A stretch of DNA of 64,000 bases. Origin: JBFHIZ01 sp041596215. Its GTDB lineage: Bacteria; Bacillota; Clostridia; Lachnospirales; Lachnospiraceae. The notes below the pieces were generated by a model, which saw nothing but the letters and a program-made list of their open reading frames with translations, had not been told where the DNA came from and searched no databases. This document shows positions 1 to 9,461 of this stretch, one piece after another (within the stretch, counting starts at the first letter, position 1; every line of letters starts with the position of its first letter). Location of the stretch: the NCBI GenBank assembly GCA_041596215.1, contig JBFHIZ010000001.1:115702-179701 (forward strand). Direction: 5' to 3'. The position numbers and the translations under genes are program-made.

Positions 1-695
1 TATTCAGTAACTTTATTTGCAATTTGAATCAAACGTAAGATATAAGTAAAACTTGTTAGATAAGGTTTTACCTCATTTTTATCCTTAAAATAAGTTACAA
101 TATTGTAAATTAATATAAAAACAAGCAATAAAATGCCTGTCATTACATCAAATGGAAGGATTGTAATCGAAACAAGTATTCCTATCAAAGCAAATATGTT
201 TTTAAAATTACTACGCTTACCTAATATATCTAAATTATTTAAATAATCATATAAAGAATACTTCCCGGTTGTTCCTAGTTGATGAAATAAATCTTGAAAA
301 TCCATACGTATGGATTTGTGTTCCATAAAATAAGAAATGAGTCGTTCCATTTCCTCTAACGATGTCGTTTCCATTTTAGGGGTACGTAACATATAGTATA
401 AATATTCCTCTCCAGCTGAAGAAAACGTAGTATTCATTTGTTTAAAAACATTATCCATATCACAATCATTCCAAGTAATATCATCCAAAGTCCAATTATC
501 TTCCTTATGTTCTAAATAATATTTTTTAATTTTCCCCATTTTTTGTTCTGTTATTTCAAAGTCAGAAAATGTCCCAAAAGATTCTTCTATTGATTTTAAA
601 AATCTTTTATGCTCACTTTTTCTATCTAGAAACCCTTTTATCGTAATTGCTAAAACAAAACATAAAATTGTAATTATTAATATAATATATTCCAT
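1..695 (-). CDS. Membrane-anchored MutS-like ATPase, N-terminal part (runs off window)
   Basis: This gene begins at 695 with ATG after a GGAAAAG-like ribosome site and continues past the window edge, so only about 231 residues are visible. The first 19 residues form a membrane anchor, and two further hydrophobic segments lie near residues 155-190. The stretch containing LDDITWNDCDMDNVF, followed by SAGEEYLYYMLR, resembles the N-terminal region of the membrane-bound MutS-domain proteins of Clostridia. The MutS core and ATPase domains would lie outside the window, so the assignment rests on N-terminal similarity from memory. Its role is unknown; it should not be read as classical mismatch repair MutS, which has no membrane anchor. 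Confidence 0.65.
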   Translation of the reverse strand, partial: MEYIILIITILCFVLAITIKGFLDRKSEHKRFLKSIEESFGTFSDFEITEQKMGKIKKYYLEHKEDNWTLDDITWNDCDMDNVFKQMNTTFSSAGEEYLYYMLRTPKMETTSLEEMERLISYFMEHKSIRMDFQDLFHQLGTTGKYSLYDYLNNLDILGKRSNFKNIFALIGILVSITILPFDVMTGILLLVFILIYNIVTYFKDKNEVKPYLTSFTYILRLIQIANKVTE

Positions 696-760
696 CTTTT
701 CCCTATTCTTAGATTTATTTACTTCTTATATTCTACTACAAAGTGATTTTCTTAACAACA

Positions 761-797
761 CAAAAAAAGTACTGGTAATCTACCAGTACTTTTTTTG
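761..797 (-). terminator. Intrinsic terminator after the purine permease gene
   Basis: Perfect 17-base arms at 761-777 and 781-797 enclose a 3-base loop. The arms end in A7/T7 runs, so the hairpin can work in both directions. It lies 11 bases past the permease stop and separates that gene from the MutS-like gene on the same strand. Confidence 0.9.
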
Positions 798-808
798 TAA
801 TAATACTT

Positions 809-2251
809 CTACATTGTAACAAAAATAAATTTTACTAAAAACAGTAATGCAATAATCGAAATAACAATATCCTGTTTTTTAAATTTTCCAGTAAATATAG
901 TGATTAATACATAAGCAATTGCTCCTATTCCAATTCCATTTGCTATGGAATAAGTAAGTGGCATCATAATCAGTGCTAAAAATGCAGGCACTGCCGAACG
1001 CATGTCTGTAAAATCTACCTTGGAGAAATTCTTCACCATTAATACACCAACAAAAATTAATGCGGGTGCTGCTGCACAGCTTGGTATAATCGTTGCTACT
1101 GGTGTCAAAAACAAACATAAACCTAAGCAAATTGCTGTAACAAAACTTGTAAGACCAGTTCTACCTCCAGCAGCAACTCCTGCTGCAGATTCTACAAATG
1201 TAGTACAAGTTGATGTTCCTAAAATCGCTCCTGACACAGTAGCAATAGAATCACTTGCCATAGCTTTATTTAAATTTTCTGGATCTCCATTTTCATCTAA
1301 CATATTTGCTTCCGCTGCAGTACCATATAAAGTTCCAATGGTATCAAACATATCAACCAAACAAAAAGTCACAATTAACATAATTGCATTGAACAATCCT
1401 CCGATATATTCTGTTGAAAATGCATTTTTCCATGATTCTGCTTGAAATACTCCCGTAACACCGATTGCTGCAAAATCCTTAAAACTTTCACCAACTGCAG
1501 ACATATTAAACGTAGGCAATGTCCATGTGAGCAAATAATATAATACGGTTGATGTTAAAATTCCAATAATCACATTTCCTTTAACTTTAAGTTTTGATAA
1601 AATAGCAATCAAAATAAAACCAACAAATGCAACTACTGAAGGAACAACTACCTCTTTTACTGTCCCAGCCATCACTGCACCGTGAATATCTACGAACTGC
1701 ACGAATACAAATTGATTTGATTGAATCAGTCCTGAATTTTGAAAACCAATAAAAGCAATAAACAAGCCAATTCCTGCTGGAATTGCTTTCTTTAAACAAT
1801 CAGGCATTGCTTTTGCAATATACTGTCTTAAACCAGTTAGTGACAAAAACAAAAATACTAATCCTGCTAATAATACAATAACTAAACCTGCTTGATAGCC
1901 TTTAATAACATCGCCACCAGCAAAAAATGCACCTGCAACAAAACTTGTACAAAAGAATGCATTTAATCCCATACCACAAGCTTGTGCAAATGGTAATTTT
2001 GCATAAAAAGCCATAAGTAAGGTACCAATTACTGCAACAAGTATAGATGCAACATATACCGAATTAAAAATCTGTCCCATTTGTCCTGGATCTGCTCCAA
2101 GCCCTACTAACCAACCAGCTGATCCGCCAGCTGAAACTTGTGATGGATTTACAAATACAATATACGCCATTGCGAAGAAAGTTGTTAATCCAGCTACAAT
2201 TTCTGCACGTACTGTTGTATTATGTTCCTTCAGTTTGAAAAATTTGTTCAT
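809..2251 (-). CDS. pbuG: NCS2/AzgA-family purine (hypoxanthine/guanine/adenine) permease
   Basis: A 480-residue polytopic membrane protein that should import purine bases by cation symport. The N-terminal signature TTFFAMAYIVFVNPSQV, the internal DMFDTIGTLYG motif and the downstream GTSTCTTFVESAAG stretch are typical of PbuG/PbuO-type permeases, as is the length. The start was placed at 2251, where ATGAACAAA follows an AGGAGGG ribosome site; the in-frame ATG further upstream has no such site. A terminator separates it from the upstream cytidine deaminase gene, so it probably has its own promoter. I saw no purine riboswitch in its short leader. The exact base preference cannot be told from sequence. 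Confidence 0.88.
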   Translation of the reverse strand: MNKFFKLKEHNTTVRAEIVAGLTTFFAMAYIVFVNPSQVSAGGSAGWLVGLGADPGQMGQIFNSVYVASILVAVIGTLLMAFYAKLPFAQACGMGLNAFFCTSFVAGAFFAGGDVIKGYQAGLVIVLLAGLVFLFLSLTGLRQYIAKAMPDCLKKAIPAGIGLFIAFIGFQNSGLIQSNQFVFVQFVDIHGAVMAGTVKEVVVPSVVAFVGFILIAILSKLKVKGNVIIGILTSTVLYYLLTWTLPTFNMSAVGESFKDFAAIGVTGVFQAESWKNAFSTEYIGGLFNAIMLIVTFCLVDMFDTIGTLYGTAAEANMLDENGDPENLNKAMASDSIATVSGAILGTSTCTTFVESAAGVAAGGRTGLTSFVTAICLGLCLFLTPVATIIPSCAAAPALIFVGVLMVKNFSKVDFTDMRSAVPAFLALIMMPLTYSIANGIGIGAIAYVLITIFTGKFKKQDIVISIIALLFLVKFIFVTM

Positions 2252-2309
2252 TCTTAAATCCCTCCTACATAATTTCATTATCATTACAAATCTATTTAAT
2301 AATATAAAA

Positions 2310-2349
2310 AAAAGATTGGAATGTCTATATCTATTTTGTCCAATCTTTT
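2310..2349 (-). terminator. Intrinsic terminator of the nucleoside uptake/salvage operon
   Basis: Arms AAAAGATTGGA (2310-2320) and its complement (2339-2349) close an 18-base loop. Reading the minus strand, the stem is followed by a run of T residues. It lies 39 bases after the cdd stop codon and ends the bmpA-to-cdd unit. Confidence 0.85.
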
Positions 2350-2388
2350 TCTTTAAATTTAATGAAATTTTAATTTGAATTTAATAAA

Positions 2389-2805
2389 TTACGAATTATT
2401 GATATTATGCGGACCAAATCCATTTGGTAATAATTCTTCAAGTGAATATGTTTGAAATTCATTTTCATTTTTTGCAACAAGAATTTGAAACTTTTTCGGA
2501 TTAACAAACTCCATCATAACTTGTCTACACACTCCACATGGATATGCAAACTGTGTCAATTCACCTTTCGGACTTCCAACAATCGCAATTTTATCAAACT
2601 TATATTTGCCTTCACTAATTGCTTTAAATATTGCTGTTCTTTCAGCACATATCGTTGGAGTAAAGGATGCATTTTCAATATTACATCCAGTATATACATT
2701 CCCGTCTTCCGATAAAAGCGCTGCCCCTACCAAAAAATTTGAATATGGTGCATATGCCTTGTTTCTTACTTCCATAGCTAAACGAATCAACTCATTATCT
2801 TTCAT
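2389..2805 (-). CDS. cdd: Cytidine deaminase
   Basis: A 138-residue homotetrameric-type zinc enzyme that converts cytidine or deoxycytidine to (deoxy)uridine. The CAE motif (Cys53, catalytic Glu55) and PCGVC (Cys90, Cys93) supply the three zinc cysteines and the proton-shuttle glutamate. The length matches the short bacterial class. The start at 2805 (MKDNELIR) follows AAGGAGC; an upstream in-frame ATG would run into the permease gene and lacks a ribosome site. It follows the permease stop by one base, so it is translated from the nucleoside ABC transporter transcript. This fits salvage of imported pyrimidine nucleosides. Confidence 0.95.
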   Translation of the reverse strand: MKDNELIRLAMEVRNKAYAPYSNFLVGAALLSEDGNVYTGCNIENASFTPTICAERTAIFKAISEGKYKFDKIAIVGSPKGELTQFAYPCGVCRQVMMEFVNPKKFQILVAKNENEFQTYSLEELLPNGFGPHNINNS

Positions 2806-2806
2806 A

Positions 2807-3784
2807 TTATCTTGCTCCTTTATCAAATGGAATTCCTTCTGCTCTTGGTGCCTGTGATTTTTTTGAAGCAAATATTAATACAATAAGAGTTGCAAGATAT
2901 GGAATCATTTTATACAAATAACTAGGTACTCCAAGTTCACTTAATGCTGGTATTCCTGAATATGCTGCAGCAATTGCTTTTGTTAATCCAAAAAATAATG
3001 CAGCAAACATAATCCGAACTGGTTTCCATTGTCCAAATATTAATACAGCCAAAGCTAAAAATCCATAACCAGAAACCGTCGCATTAAAATTTGTAGATGT
3101 AGGAATCACATATATAAGTCCACCTAATCCAGCTAACATTCCAGAAATCACCACACCTGAATATTGCATTCTACTGACATTTATACCAGCTGCATCTGCC
3201 GCATGTGGATGCTCCCCACAAGCTCGTAAACGCAGTCCAAATCTCGATTTATAAATAATAATTACGGACACAATTAAAATCAAAAATCCCAAATATGTCG
3301 TTATATATGTATTTTGAAATAATAAAGGTCCTAAGAAAGGAATCTTTCCTAAAATCGGAACGGAATCAATATGAAAATTATTTGAAAATTGTACTTGTTG
3401 CACTCCTTGCACAATACGTGCAATAAATATAGCAAATGCTGGTGCAAACATATTCAATGCCGTACCAGAAATTGTCTGATCAGCTTTCATATTAATTGAT
3501 GCATACGCATGAAATAAAGAAAATAGCCCACCTACTAACATCGAAATGAAAACCGCAAGCAATAAATGAATCTGTCCGTGATTAATAAAAAATGGACTAG
3601 AACCCGTTAAATTTAAAAATAAAATACTAACAAAAGCACCCATTGTCATAATACCTTCTAATGCAATGTTAATAATACCACTACGTTCAGAAAACATTCC
3701 ACCTAAAGCTACGATTAATAATGGAATTGCAAAAAACATGGTCTGTTGAAACACAAAATATATTACACTCATCGTTTCTGCCAT
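2807..3784 (-). CDS. Nucleoside ABC transporter permease (second permease, NupQ type)
   Basis: A 325-residue integral membrane protein of the BPD_transp_2/LivH-RbsC fold with about eight to ten hydrophobic segments. Residues near 21-45 read GGMFSERSGIINIALEG, a hallmark of the second permease of BmpA-linked importers. The start overlaps the stop of the first permease in a TAATG junction, so the two are translationally coupled. Together they should form a heterodimeric channel powered by the double ATPase encoded upstream. The substrate is inferred to be nucleosides from the adjacent cdd gene and the BmpA binding protein. Confidence 0.9.
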   Translation of the reverse strand: MAETMSVIYFVFQQTMFFAIPLLIVALGGMFSERSGIINIALEGIMTMGAFVSILFLNLTGSSPFFINHGQIHLLLAVFISMLVGGLFSLFHAYASINMKADQTISGTALNMFAPAFAIFIARIVQGVQQVQFSNNFHIDSVPILGKIPFLGPLLFQNTYITTYLGFLILIVSVIIIYKSRFGLRLRACGEHPHAADAAGINVSRMQYSGVVISGMLAGLGGLIYVIPTSTNFNATVSGYGFLALAVLIFGQWKPVRIMFAALFFGLTKAIAAAYSGIPALSELGVPSYLYKMIPYLATLIVLIFASKKSQAPRAEGIPFDKGAR

Positions 3785-4911
3785 TATACATCGCCTCCTT
3801 CATCATGATTTATCTTTTTTTCTTCTTTTTTCTTTCTTTTTTTTCGATAATTATTAATAAACAATTTAATAATCAATGAAAAAGCGGAGAAATATATAAT
3901 AATAGAAATAATAATATCTATAATTTCAGTGGAAAAATTAAACAATTGCAAATAATATCCACCCGCATATAAAAATGCAATAAAGATACCTGCCCCTAGA
4001 ATTCCAAAAGGATGGCAAGCGCCAAGTAATGCAACTGATATTCCAGTAAATCCTTCTGCTGCTAATGTATCAACGATTTCGATATTTCTTCCTGATGCAG
4101 AAAGAAATACCAATCCGCCTGCCAAGCCAGCAACCGCTCCAGCAATTGTCATTGAAAGCATAATTCCTTTTTTTTCATTGATGCCTGCGTATTTACTGGC
4201 ATCCTTATTATATCCAACCGCTTTCAATTCAAATCCAAATGTTGTTTTTTCTAAAACAATATAAATGATAATTACAGTAATAATTGCAATAATAATTCCC
4301 GCATGTACACTCGATCCTGGAAATATTTTATCCATACCCCATTTGGGGATTTGTGCTGTTTTAGCAACTTCATAGGATTCATTCCTAAGTTTATTAAATA
4401 AAACAGGCGAACTTTTTACAATCCAATTTGACAAGTACATTCCAATGTAATTTAACATAATTGATGAAATCACTTCATTGACATTAAAAACTGCTTTTAA
4501 TAAACCTGGTAAAAATCCCCAAAATGCGCCAAATAAAACACTAGCCAACAAAGCGACGCCCCAATGAATTCCTCCGAGGTTCGTAAATGTAATTCCAACA
4601 ATTACTGCACCAAAAGCACCCATCGTAAATTGACCGGTTGCCCCAATATTAAAAAGTCCCGTTCGAAATGCGAATCCAACGGACAACCCTGTAAGAATAA
4701 TTGGTGTTGCATAATAGAAAATCTGACCAATTCCTTTTAAACCATGAGTTAGTGGCCCAGTTAGAATCATTGCATAACCAGCATTTGCTTCTGCTGGATT
4801 AGAAATCAGCATAACTACATAACCAACAAACAGCCCAACAAGAACTGCAAAAATAGAAGATAAAAAAGCAAAATACTCTCGTTTCTTTTTTCCTTTTAGT
4901 TTCTTACTCAT
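3784..4911 (-). CDS. Nucleoside ABC transporter permease (first permease, NupP type)
   Basis: A 375-residue membrane protein pairing with the downstream permease. It starts with a basic cytoplasmic tail (MSKKLKGKKKRE), then a transmembrane helix, and contains FRTGLFNIGATGQFTMGAF, typical of YufP/NupP proteins. It ends in a highly charged, lysine- and glutamate-rich tail. Its first codons overlap the end of the ATPase gene by eight bases, which points to tight co-translation. The family imports guanosine and other nucleosides in Bacillus; substrate range here is inferred. Confidence 0.9.
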   Translation of the reverse strand: MSKKLKGKKKREYFAFLSSIFAVLVGLFVGYVVMLISNPAEANAGYAMILTGPLTHGLKGIGQIFYYATPIILTGLSVGFAFRTGLFNIGATGQFTMGAFGAVIVGITFTNLGGIHWGVALLASVLFGAFWGFLPGLLKAVFNVNEVISSIMLNYIGMYLSNWIVKSSPVLFNKLRNESYEVAKTAQIPKWGMDKIFPGSSVHAGIIIAIITVIIIYIVLEKTTFGFELKAVGYNKDASKYAGINEKKGIMLSMTIAGAVAGLAGGLVFLSASGRNIEIVDTLAAEGFTGISVALLGACHPFGILGAGIFIAFLYAGGYYLQLFNFSTEIIDIIISIIIYFSAFSLIIKLFINNYRKKRKKKEEKKINHDEGGDV

Positions 4912-6442
4912 ACGTTACTACCCCCTTTTTAGAACCAGCCATATAAAGTCCTAATTCTTGAATGGTAACCTCTTTTGGATTTAATTCAGCAACAAGTTCT
5001 CCTTCATAAATAACCAAAATTCGGTCACTTAAATTCATAACTTCATCTAATTCTAGAGATACTAACAAGATTGCTCGGCCTTCATCTCTTTCTTTGATTA
5101 TTTGTTTATGAATATATTCAATTGCTCCTACATCTAATCCTCTTGTTGGTTGTACTGCCAAAAGGATATCTGGATTTTTCATAATTTCTCTTGCAACAAT
5201 TGCTTTTTGTTGATTTCCACCTGACATACTTCTAGCGGGTGTCTTTGTACCTTCCCCACTTCTGATGTCAAATTTATCAATTAAATCGTTTGCATATATT
5301 TCAATTTCTTCTTGATTTAAAAATCCATACTTAGAAAATGGTTTATTAAAATATTGCTGTAAAACTAAATTGTTTCCTAAGTTATAATCTAAAACCAACC
5401 CATGTTTATGGCGATCTTCAGGAATATGAGATAAACCATGTGTATTTTTATATCGGATTGTTTTTTTTGTAACATTTTCACCATTTAAAACAATTTCTCC
5501 ATTTGTTACTGATGATAATCCTGTTATTGCATTCACAAGTTCTGTCTGTCCATTTCCATCGATACCTGCAATACAAACAATTTCTCCTTTTCGTACTTGA
5601 AAACTCACCTCATTGACAACATTTTGATTATGACCTTGTCTTGATGATTTAACGGTTAATTTATGTACTTCTAAAACTGGTTTTGTAGGCTTTGCTTCCT
5701 CTTTACTCACAGTAAGAGAGACTTTTCTCCCAACCATCATTTCGCTCATTTCTTCTTTTGTGGTCGTATTTACATCTACAATCCCAATATATTTTCCTCT
5801 TCTTAAAACGGAACAACGATCCGCCACTTCTTTAATTTCATTTAATTTATGTGTAATAAATAAAATGGATTTCCCTTCCTTGGTTAAATTGCGCATAATT
5901 TCCATTAATTCAATAATTTCTTGCGGAGTAAGAACTGCAGTCGGTTCATCAAAAATCAATATTTCATTATCTCGAAATAACATCTTTAATATTTCCACTC
6001 TTTGTTGCATACCAACTGTAATATCTTCAATATATGCATCTGGATCCACAAATAAATTATATTTCTCGCTAAGTGAAATGATTTTTTTTCTTGCTTCTTC
6101 CATTTTTAATATTCCAAATTTCGTTTCTTCAATACCTAATATAATATTTTGTAATACTGTAAAATTATGTACTAGTTTAAAATGTTGATGTACCATACCG
6201 ATGCCATAATGATTCGCATCCATGGGTCCATTAATTTTTGCCACTTGCCCTCGAACTTTTATGATTCCTTTTTCTGGTTTATATAAACCAAATAAAACAC
6301 TCATTAGTGTTGATTTTCCAGCTCCATTTTCACCTAAAAGTGCATGAATTTCACCTTTCTTTAATTGAAGAGTAATATTATCATTTGCGATAATTCCAGG
6401 GAATTCCTTTGTGATATTTAACATTTCAATAATGTAATCCAT
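4904..6442 (-). CDS. Nucleoside ABC transporter ATP-binding protein (tandem ABC domains)
   Basis: A 512-residue protein with two fused nucleotide-binding domains, energising the two permeases. Domain 1 has an intact Walker A (GENGAGKS, residues 37-44), a Walker B ending DEPTAVL, and a signature replaced by ITVGMQQR. Domain 2 has GIDGNGQTE where Walker A should be, so the lysine is missing. Its signature MSGGNQQK is intact and its Walker B reads LLAVQPTRGLD, with Gln in place of the catalytic Glu. Such asymmetry is usual for BmpA-linked ATPases. The start at 6442 follows GGAGG, which is itself preceded by a spurious in-frame ATG. Confidence 0.93.
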   Translation of the reverse strand: MDYIIEMLNITKEFPGIIANDNITLQLKKGEIHALLGENGAGKSTLMSVLFGLYKPEKGIIKVRGQVAKINGPMDANHYGIGMVHQHFKLVHNFTVLQNIILGIEETKFGILKMEEARKKIISLSEKYNLFVDPDAYIEDITVGMQQRVEILKMLFRDNEILIFDEPTAVLTPQEIIELMEIMRNLTKEGKSILFITHKLNEIKEVADRCSVLRRGKYIGIVDVNTTTKEEMSEMMVGRKVSLTVSKEEAKPTKPVLEVHKLTVKSSRQGHNQNVVNEVSFQVRKGEIVCIAGIDGNGQTELVNAITGLSSVTNGEIVLNGENVTKKTIRYKNTHGLSHIPEDRHKHGLVLDYNLGNNLVLQQYFNKPFSKYGFLNQEEIEIYANDLIDKFDIRSGEGTKTPARSMSGGNQQKAIVAREIMKNPDILLAVQPTRGLDVGAIEYIHKQIIKERDEGRAILLVSLELDEVMNLSDRILVIYEGELVAELNPKEVTIQELGLYMAGSKKGVVTYE

Positions 6443-6473
6443 AAATACCTCCATAGTTAACAGTATATAGAAA

Positions 6474-6493
6474 GGGATACCTTTTGGTATCCC
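6474..6493 (-). terminator. Intercistronic hairpin between bmpA and the ABC ATPase gene
   Basis: GGGATACC (6474-6481) and GGTATCCC (6486-6493) form an 8-bp stem with a TTTT/AAAA loop. On the minus strand it is followed only by a weak T run. A hairpin here often protects the abundant binding-protein message and lets through reduced transcription into the transporter genes. Confidence 0.65.
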
Positions 6494-6523
6494 CTCTATT
6501 ACTAATCTATTTTACTTCTTTAT

Positions 6524-7672
6524 CTATTCAACAAAATTAACTGTTGCATTTGATAATGTTAAATCAGCAGTTGTAGTATCAGATACATCATCTACGATTG
6601 TTACTTCACCAGCTGCTAAGCTAGCTAAAATCATATCATAATCTGCTTGTGAAAATGTTTCAAATTTTGAAGTTTCCATTGGAAGACCAACACCCGAATT
6701 TTCTGCTGAGAAAATTGTGGTTTCTCCACCTGGGAATGTTCCAGCATAATAAGCTGCAATTCCATCATACACTGAATTTGATAATAATTTCATTGCTGAA
6801 GTCATAACGGTTTCTGATTCTGAACTTTGATCTACATCCACACCAATAACTTTTGTTCCTGCTGTTTCAGCAGCAGCCATAACAGAATTACCAACTGCTC
6901 CACCACAACCAAAGATAACTTGTGTTCCATTTTCATACCATGAAGCTGCCATAGTTTGTGCTTCAGGTGATGCTTCAAAAGCTCCTGTATAATTGTACAT
7001 AATTTCAACATCAATGCCTAATTCTGCTGCTGCATCATTTGCACCTTGCACGTAACCATAACCAAAACGTACAACTGCAGGAACTGCCATTCCACCTAAG
7101 AATCCTAGTTTTGTATTGCCATCTTTTACTGCAGCATATCCTGCTAAGTAACCAGATTGATCTTCTTTAAATTGAATTGACATAACATTAGAAGCGGTTT
7201 CATATACAGGCATTCCTTCTGACCAATCGCCATCATTTGGAACTCCATCAAGTAAAATAAAGCTTACTTCTGGATATTCATTTTGAACATTAAAAATAGG
7301 TGTTTCAAATAAAAATCCTGGACAAACGATAACTTTTGCTCCACCTTCAATTGCAAGTTCAATAGTATTTACATATGCATCTGTTGTACCTTCTTGTGGT
7401 TGATAATATTTGTATGTTATTCCATTTTCATCTGCATATTGAGCTAATCCTTCCCAAGCACCTTGGTTGAAAGATTTATCATCAATTGTTCCTAAATCGG
7501 TTACTAATGCTAATTCATACCCTTCTACTTCTACTACTTCTTCTTCTGTTGTTTCAACTTCATTCATTGATTCAACTTCATTTGTAGCATCAACATTGTT
7601 TGTTGAACCACATCCTACTAGCATTGCAGTTGCCATGATTGCAACAAGCAATACACTAATAATCTTTTTCAT
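6524..7672 (-). CDS. bmpA: BmpA/Med-family nucleoside-binding lipoprotein
   Basis: A 382-residue lipoprotein that should capture nucleosides outside the cell for the ABC importer. Residues 1-21 form a lipoprotein signal with lipobox LVGC (Cys21). An acidic linker rich in Glu and Val follows, then the periplasmic-binding fold starting with LALVTDLGTIDDKSFNQG, the diagnostic opening of the Bmp (basic membrane protein) family. The start at 7672 follows AAAGGAGGAAAC. It is the first gene of the operon. Family members bind purine nucleosides; the exact ligand is inferred. Confidence 0.92.
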   Translation of the reverse strand: MKKIISVLLVAIMATAMLVGCGSTNNVDATNEVESMNEVETTEEEVVEVEGYELALVTDLGTIDDKSFNQGAWEGLAQYADENGITYKYYQPQEGTTDAYVNTIELAIEGGAKVIVCPGFLFETPIFNVQNEYPEVSFILLDGVPNDGDWSEGMPVYETASNVMSIQFKEDQSGYLAGYAAVKDGNTKLGFLGGMAVPAVVRFGYGYVQGANDAAAELGIDVEIMYNYTGAFEASPEAQTMAASWYENGTQVIFGCGGAVGNSVMAAAETAGTKVIGVDVDQSSESETVMTSAMKLLSNSVYDGIAAYYAGTFPGGETTIFSAENSGVGLPMETSKFETFSQADYDMILASLAAGEVTIVDDVSDTTTADLTLSNATVNFVE

Positions 7673-7771
7673 TTTGTTTCCTCCTTTTATTATGTGCATT
7701 TGTCTTTTCCTATAGAAAAAATCTATATACATCATATACTGATATTACCACATTATATAACGTTTTACAAT

Positions 7772-7804
7772 AAAAAATGGGTTAGAAATCGCACCCATTT
7801 TTTT
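7772..7804 (-). terminator. Intrinsic terminator of the maltodextrin operon
   Basis: Arms AAAAAATGGGT (7772-7782) and ACCCATTTTTT (7793-7803) enclose a 10-base loop, and the minus strand continues with T residues. It lies just after the amylase stop and insulates the bmpA promoter region. Confidence 0.85.
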
Positions 7805-7820
7805 GAATATATATACATTT

Positions 7821-9452
7821 TTATTTGCCTAAATATAAAATTGATTTTGAAGGAAGAAAATAGGTGTCTTCATTTTCGATTACATCGAATTTATTAACAG
7901 ATAAATATCCCAAAACATGATATCCATCTATTTTCTCTATTTCTTGGTCTTCTCCTAAATTATATATAATATAAATTAATTTTTCTTGATAATTTCTTTT
8001 TAAAACACAAAGCGAATCTGTCGTTAATTCTTTTTCAACTTCCGTTACCCCTCTTGCGATTTCCGGATTTTCATTTCGTATTCGAATTGCTCTTTTATAA
8101 TAATTATATATGGAATACTTATCCTTTTGTTGCTCTTCTAAACTTTTAAATTGCTGTTCTACTACATCCGCATTTGCAGGTGGATCCGTTGTATCATCAT
8201 TCGGGATCTCACTCCAATGCATAGGTAATCGTTTATTTTCATCTTTGCTCCCAGAAGAATTCATGCCAAGTTCTTCTCCATAATATACAAATGGACTTCC
8301 CGTTAATGATAATAAAATTCCAGCTGAAAATTTCATATTTTCTTCATCATTAACACATTGTGCAGAAATTCTTGTTGTATCATGATTACTTATGAATGGT
8401 GCATCAATATAATTAGGATTTGCTTCAAAATAAGCAGATTCATAATCCAAAATTTCTTTTGCTAAATTTAGTCCAGTTTTATTTGGTAAGCCCCTTGCAG
8501 TCATTGTAATAAAGCCATTATACTGGGATGCTGGGAAATTAAATAAACTTGTAATTCCACTTTGATAATACGTAGAAATCTTTGCTTCGCTATCCCAAAC
8601 TTCTGCGACTAAATATGCATTTGGATTTTTCTTTGTTACATAGGTCTGAAACCACTCCAACACTTCCACATTTTTTTCAGGACTTCCCGAATAAAATTCT
8701 TTTGCAGCATCTAATCGAAAACCATCCGCTCCCATATCCATCCAAAAATCTGCAATCTGTTCGATTTCCATTCTGACATTTTCTGAACTCAGATTTAAAT
8801 CTGGCATTTGATCCCAAAACATACCTTCATAATAATAATCCGATCTTCCAGCTTTATAATATCCATCACCCTTTTTTTCCTTTGTAAAATTATAATACTC
8901 CACATAGGGACAAACAGCCAAATCTGGTTCTTCTTCCTCATCTAGACTTTCCAAATAAGACACCGCTTCTATAAACCATGGGTGTTTTGCCGATGTATGA
9001 TTAAAAACAAAATCAATAATTAATTTAATTTCTCGTTTTTCACATTCTTCAGCCAAACGAACAAAATCCTCATTTGTGCCATATTCTATATCCACAGTAA
9101 AATAATCAACCACATCATATTTATGATAAGTTGTCGATTGCATAATTGGCATCAACCAAATACCATTGAACCCCAGATCAGAGTCTGTCAAATCATCTCC
9201 ATCATTAATATAATCCAACTTAGAAATCAATCCGTTGATATCTCCTATCCCATCTCCATCACTATCACAAAAAGAATATAAAAATATCTCATAATAATTT
9301 CGATAATTATCATCTACAATATGCAATTCTTGTTCATAAACATAACTGTCTTCTGGTTCTTCCAAATTCGCTTGTGGTCCTGTTACCTTTCCGCATCCAA
9401 CCAAAAGCAATTCAATACATATGATAAATACTCCAAAAATATATTTGCGCAT
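7821..9452 (-). CDS. Lipoprotein alpha-amylase (GH13)
   Basis: A 543-residue glycoside hydrolase tethered to the outer face of the membrane. The signal peptide ends in lipobox LVGC (Cys20). The GH13 regions are present: region I DFVFNHTS (near 147-154), region II DGFRLDAAKE with nucleophile Asp248, region III VAEVWD with acid/base Glu284, and region IV ISNHDTTR with Asp358. A calcium-type DSDGDGIGD loop sits near residues 63-71. It should cut starch-derived glucans into maltodextrins for the neighbouring MalEFG importer. It is the last gene of the operon, nine bases after malG. Neopullulanase or glucosidase activity cannot be excluded. Confidence 0.93.
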   Translation of the reverse strand: MRKYIFGVFIICIELLLVGCGKVTGPQANLEEPEDSYVYEQELHIVDDNYRNYYEIFLYSFCDSDGDGIGDINGLISKLDYINDGDDLTDSDLGFNGIWLMPIMQSTTYHKYDVVDYFTVDIEYGTNEDFVRLAEECEKREIKLIIDFVFNHTSAKHPWFIEAVSYLESLDEEEEPDLAVCPYVEYYNFTKEKKGDGYYKAGRSDYYYEGMFWDQMPDLNLSSENVRMEIEQIADFWMDMGADGFRLDAAKEFYSGSPEKNVEVLEWFQTYVTKKNPNAYLVAEVWDSEAKISTYYQSGITSLFNFPASQYNGFITMTARGLPNKTGLNLAKEILDYESAYFEANPNYIDAPFISNHDTTRISAQCVNDEENMKFSAGILLSLTGSPFVYYGEELGMNSSGSKDENKRLPMHWSEIPNDDTTDPPANADVVEQQFKSLEEQQKDKYSIYNYYKRAIRIRNENPEIARGVTEVEKELTTDSLCVLKRNYQEKLIYIIYNLGEDQEIEKIDGYHVLGYLSVNKFDVIENEDTYFLPSKSILYLGK

Positions 9453-9461
9453 TCTTACTCC

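Noticed and set aside
1002..1445. Plus-strand 147-codon frame opposite the purine permease
   Set aside because: No ribosome site; fully antisense to a well-supported membrane protein gene.
2252..2388. Purine riboswitch before the purine permease
   Set aside because: The gap is short and is taken up by the cdd terminator; no three-way junction or conserved loop bases are seen.
6474..6493. Full transcription stop between bmpA and its transporter genes
   Set aside because: The T run after the stem is weak and the genes form a functional operon, so partial attenuation or message protection is more likely.
7740..7772. CcpA (cre) site near the bmpA promoter
   Set aside because: AAAACGTTATAT contains the central CG, but the flanking positions do not fit the consensus, and it overlaps a TATAAT box.
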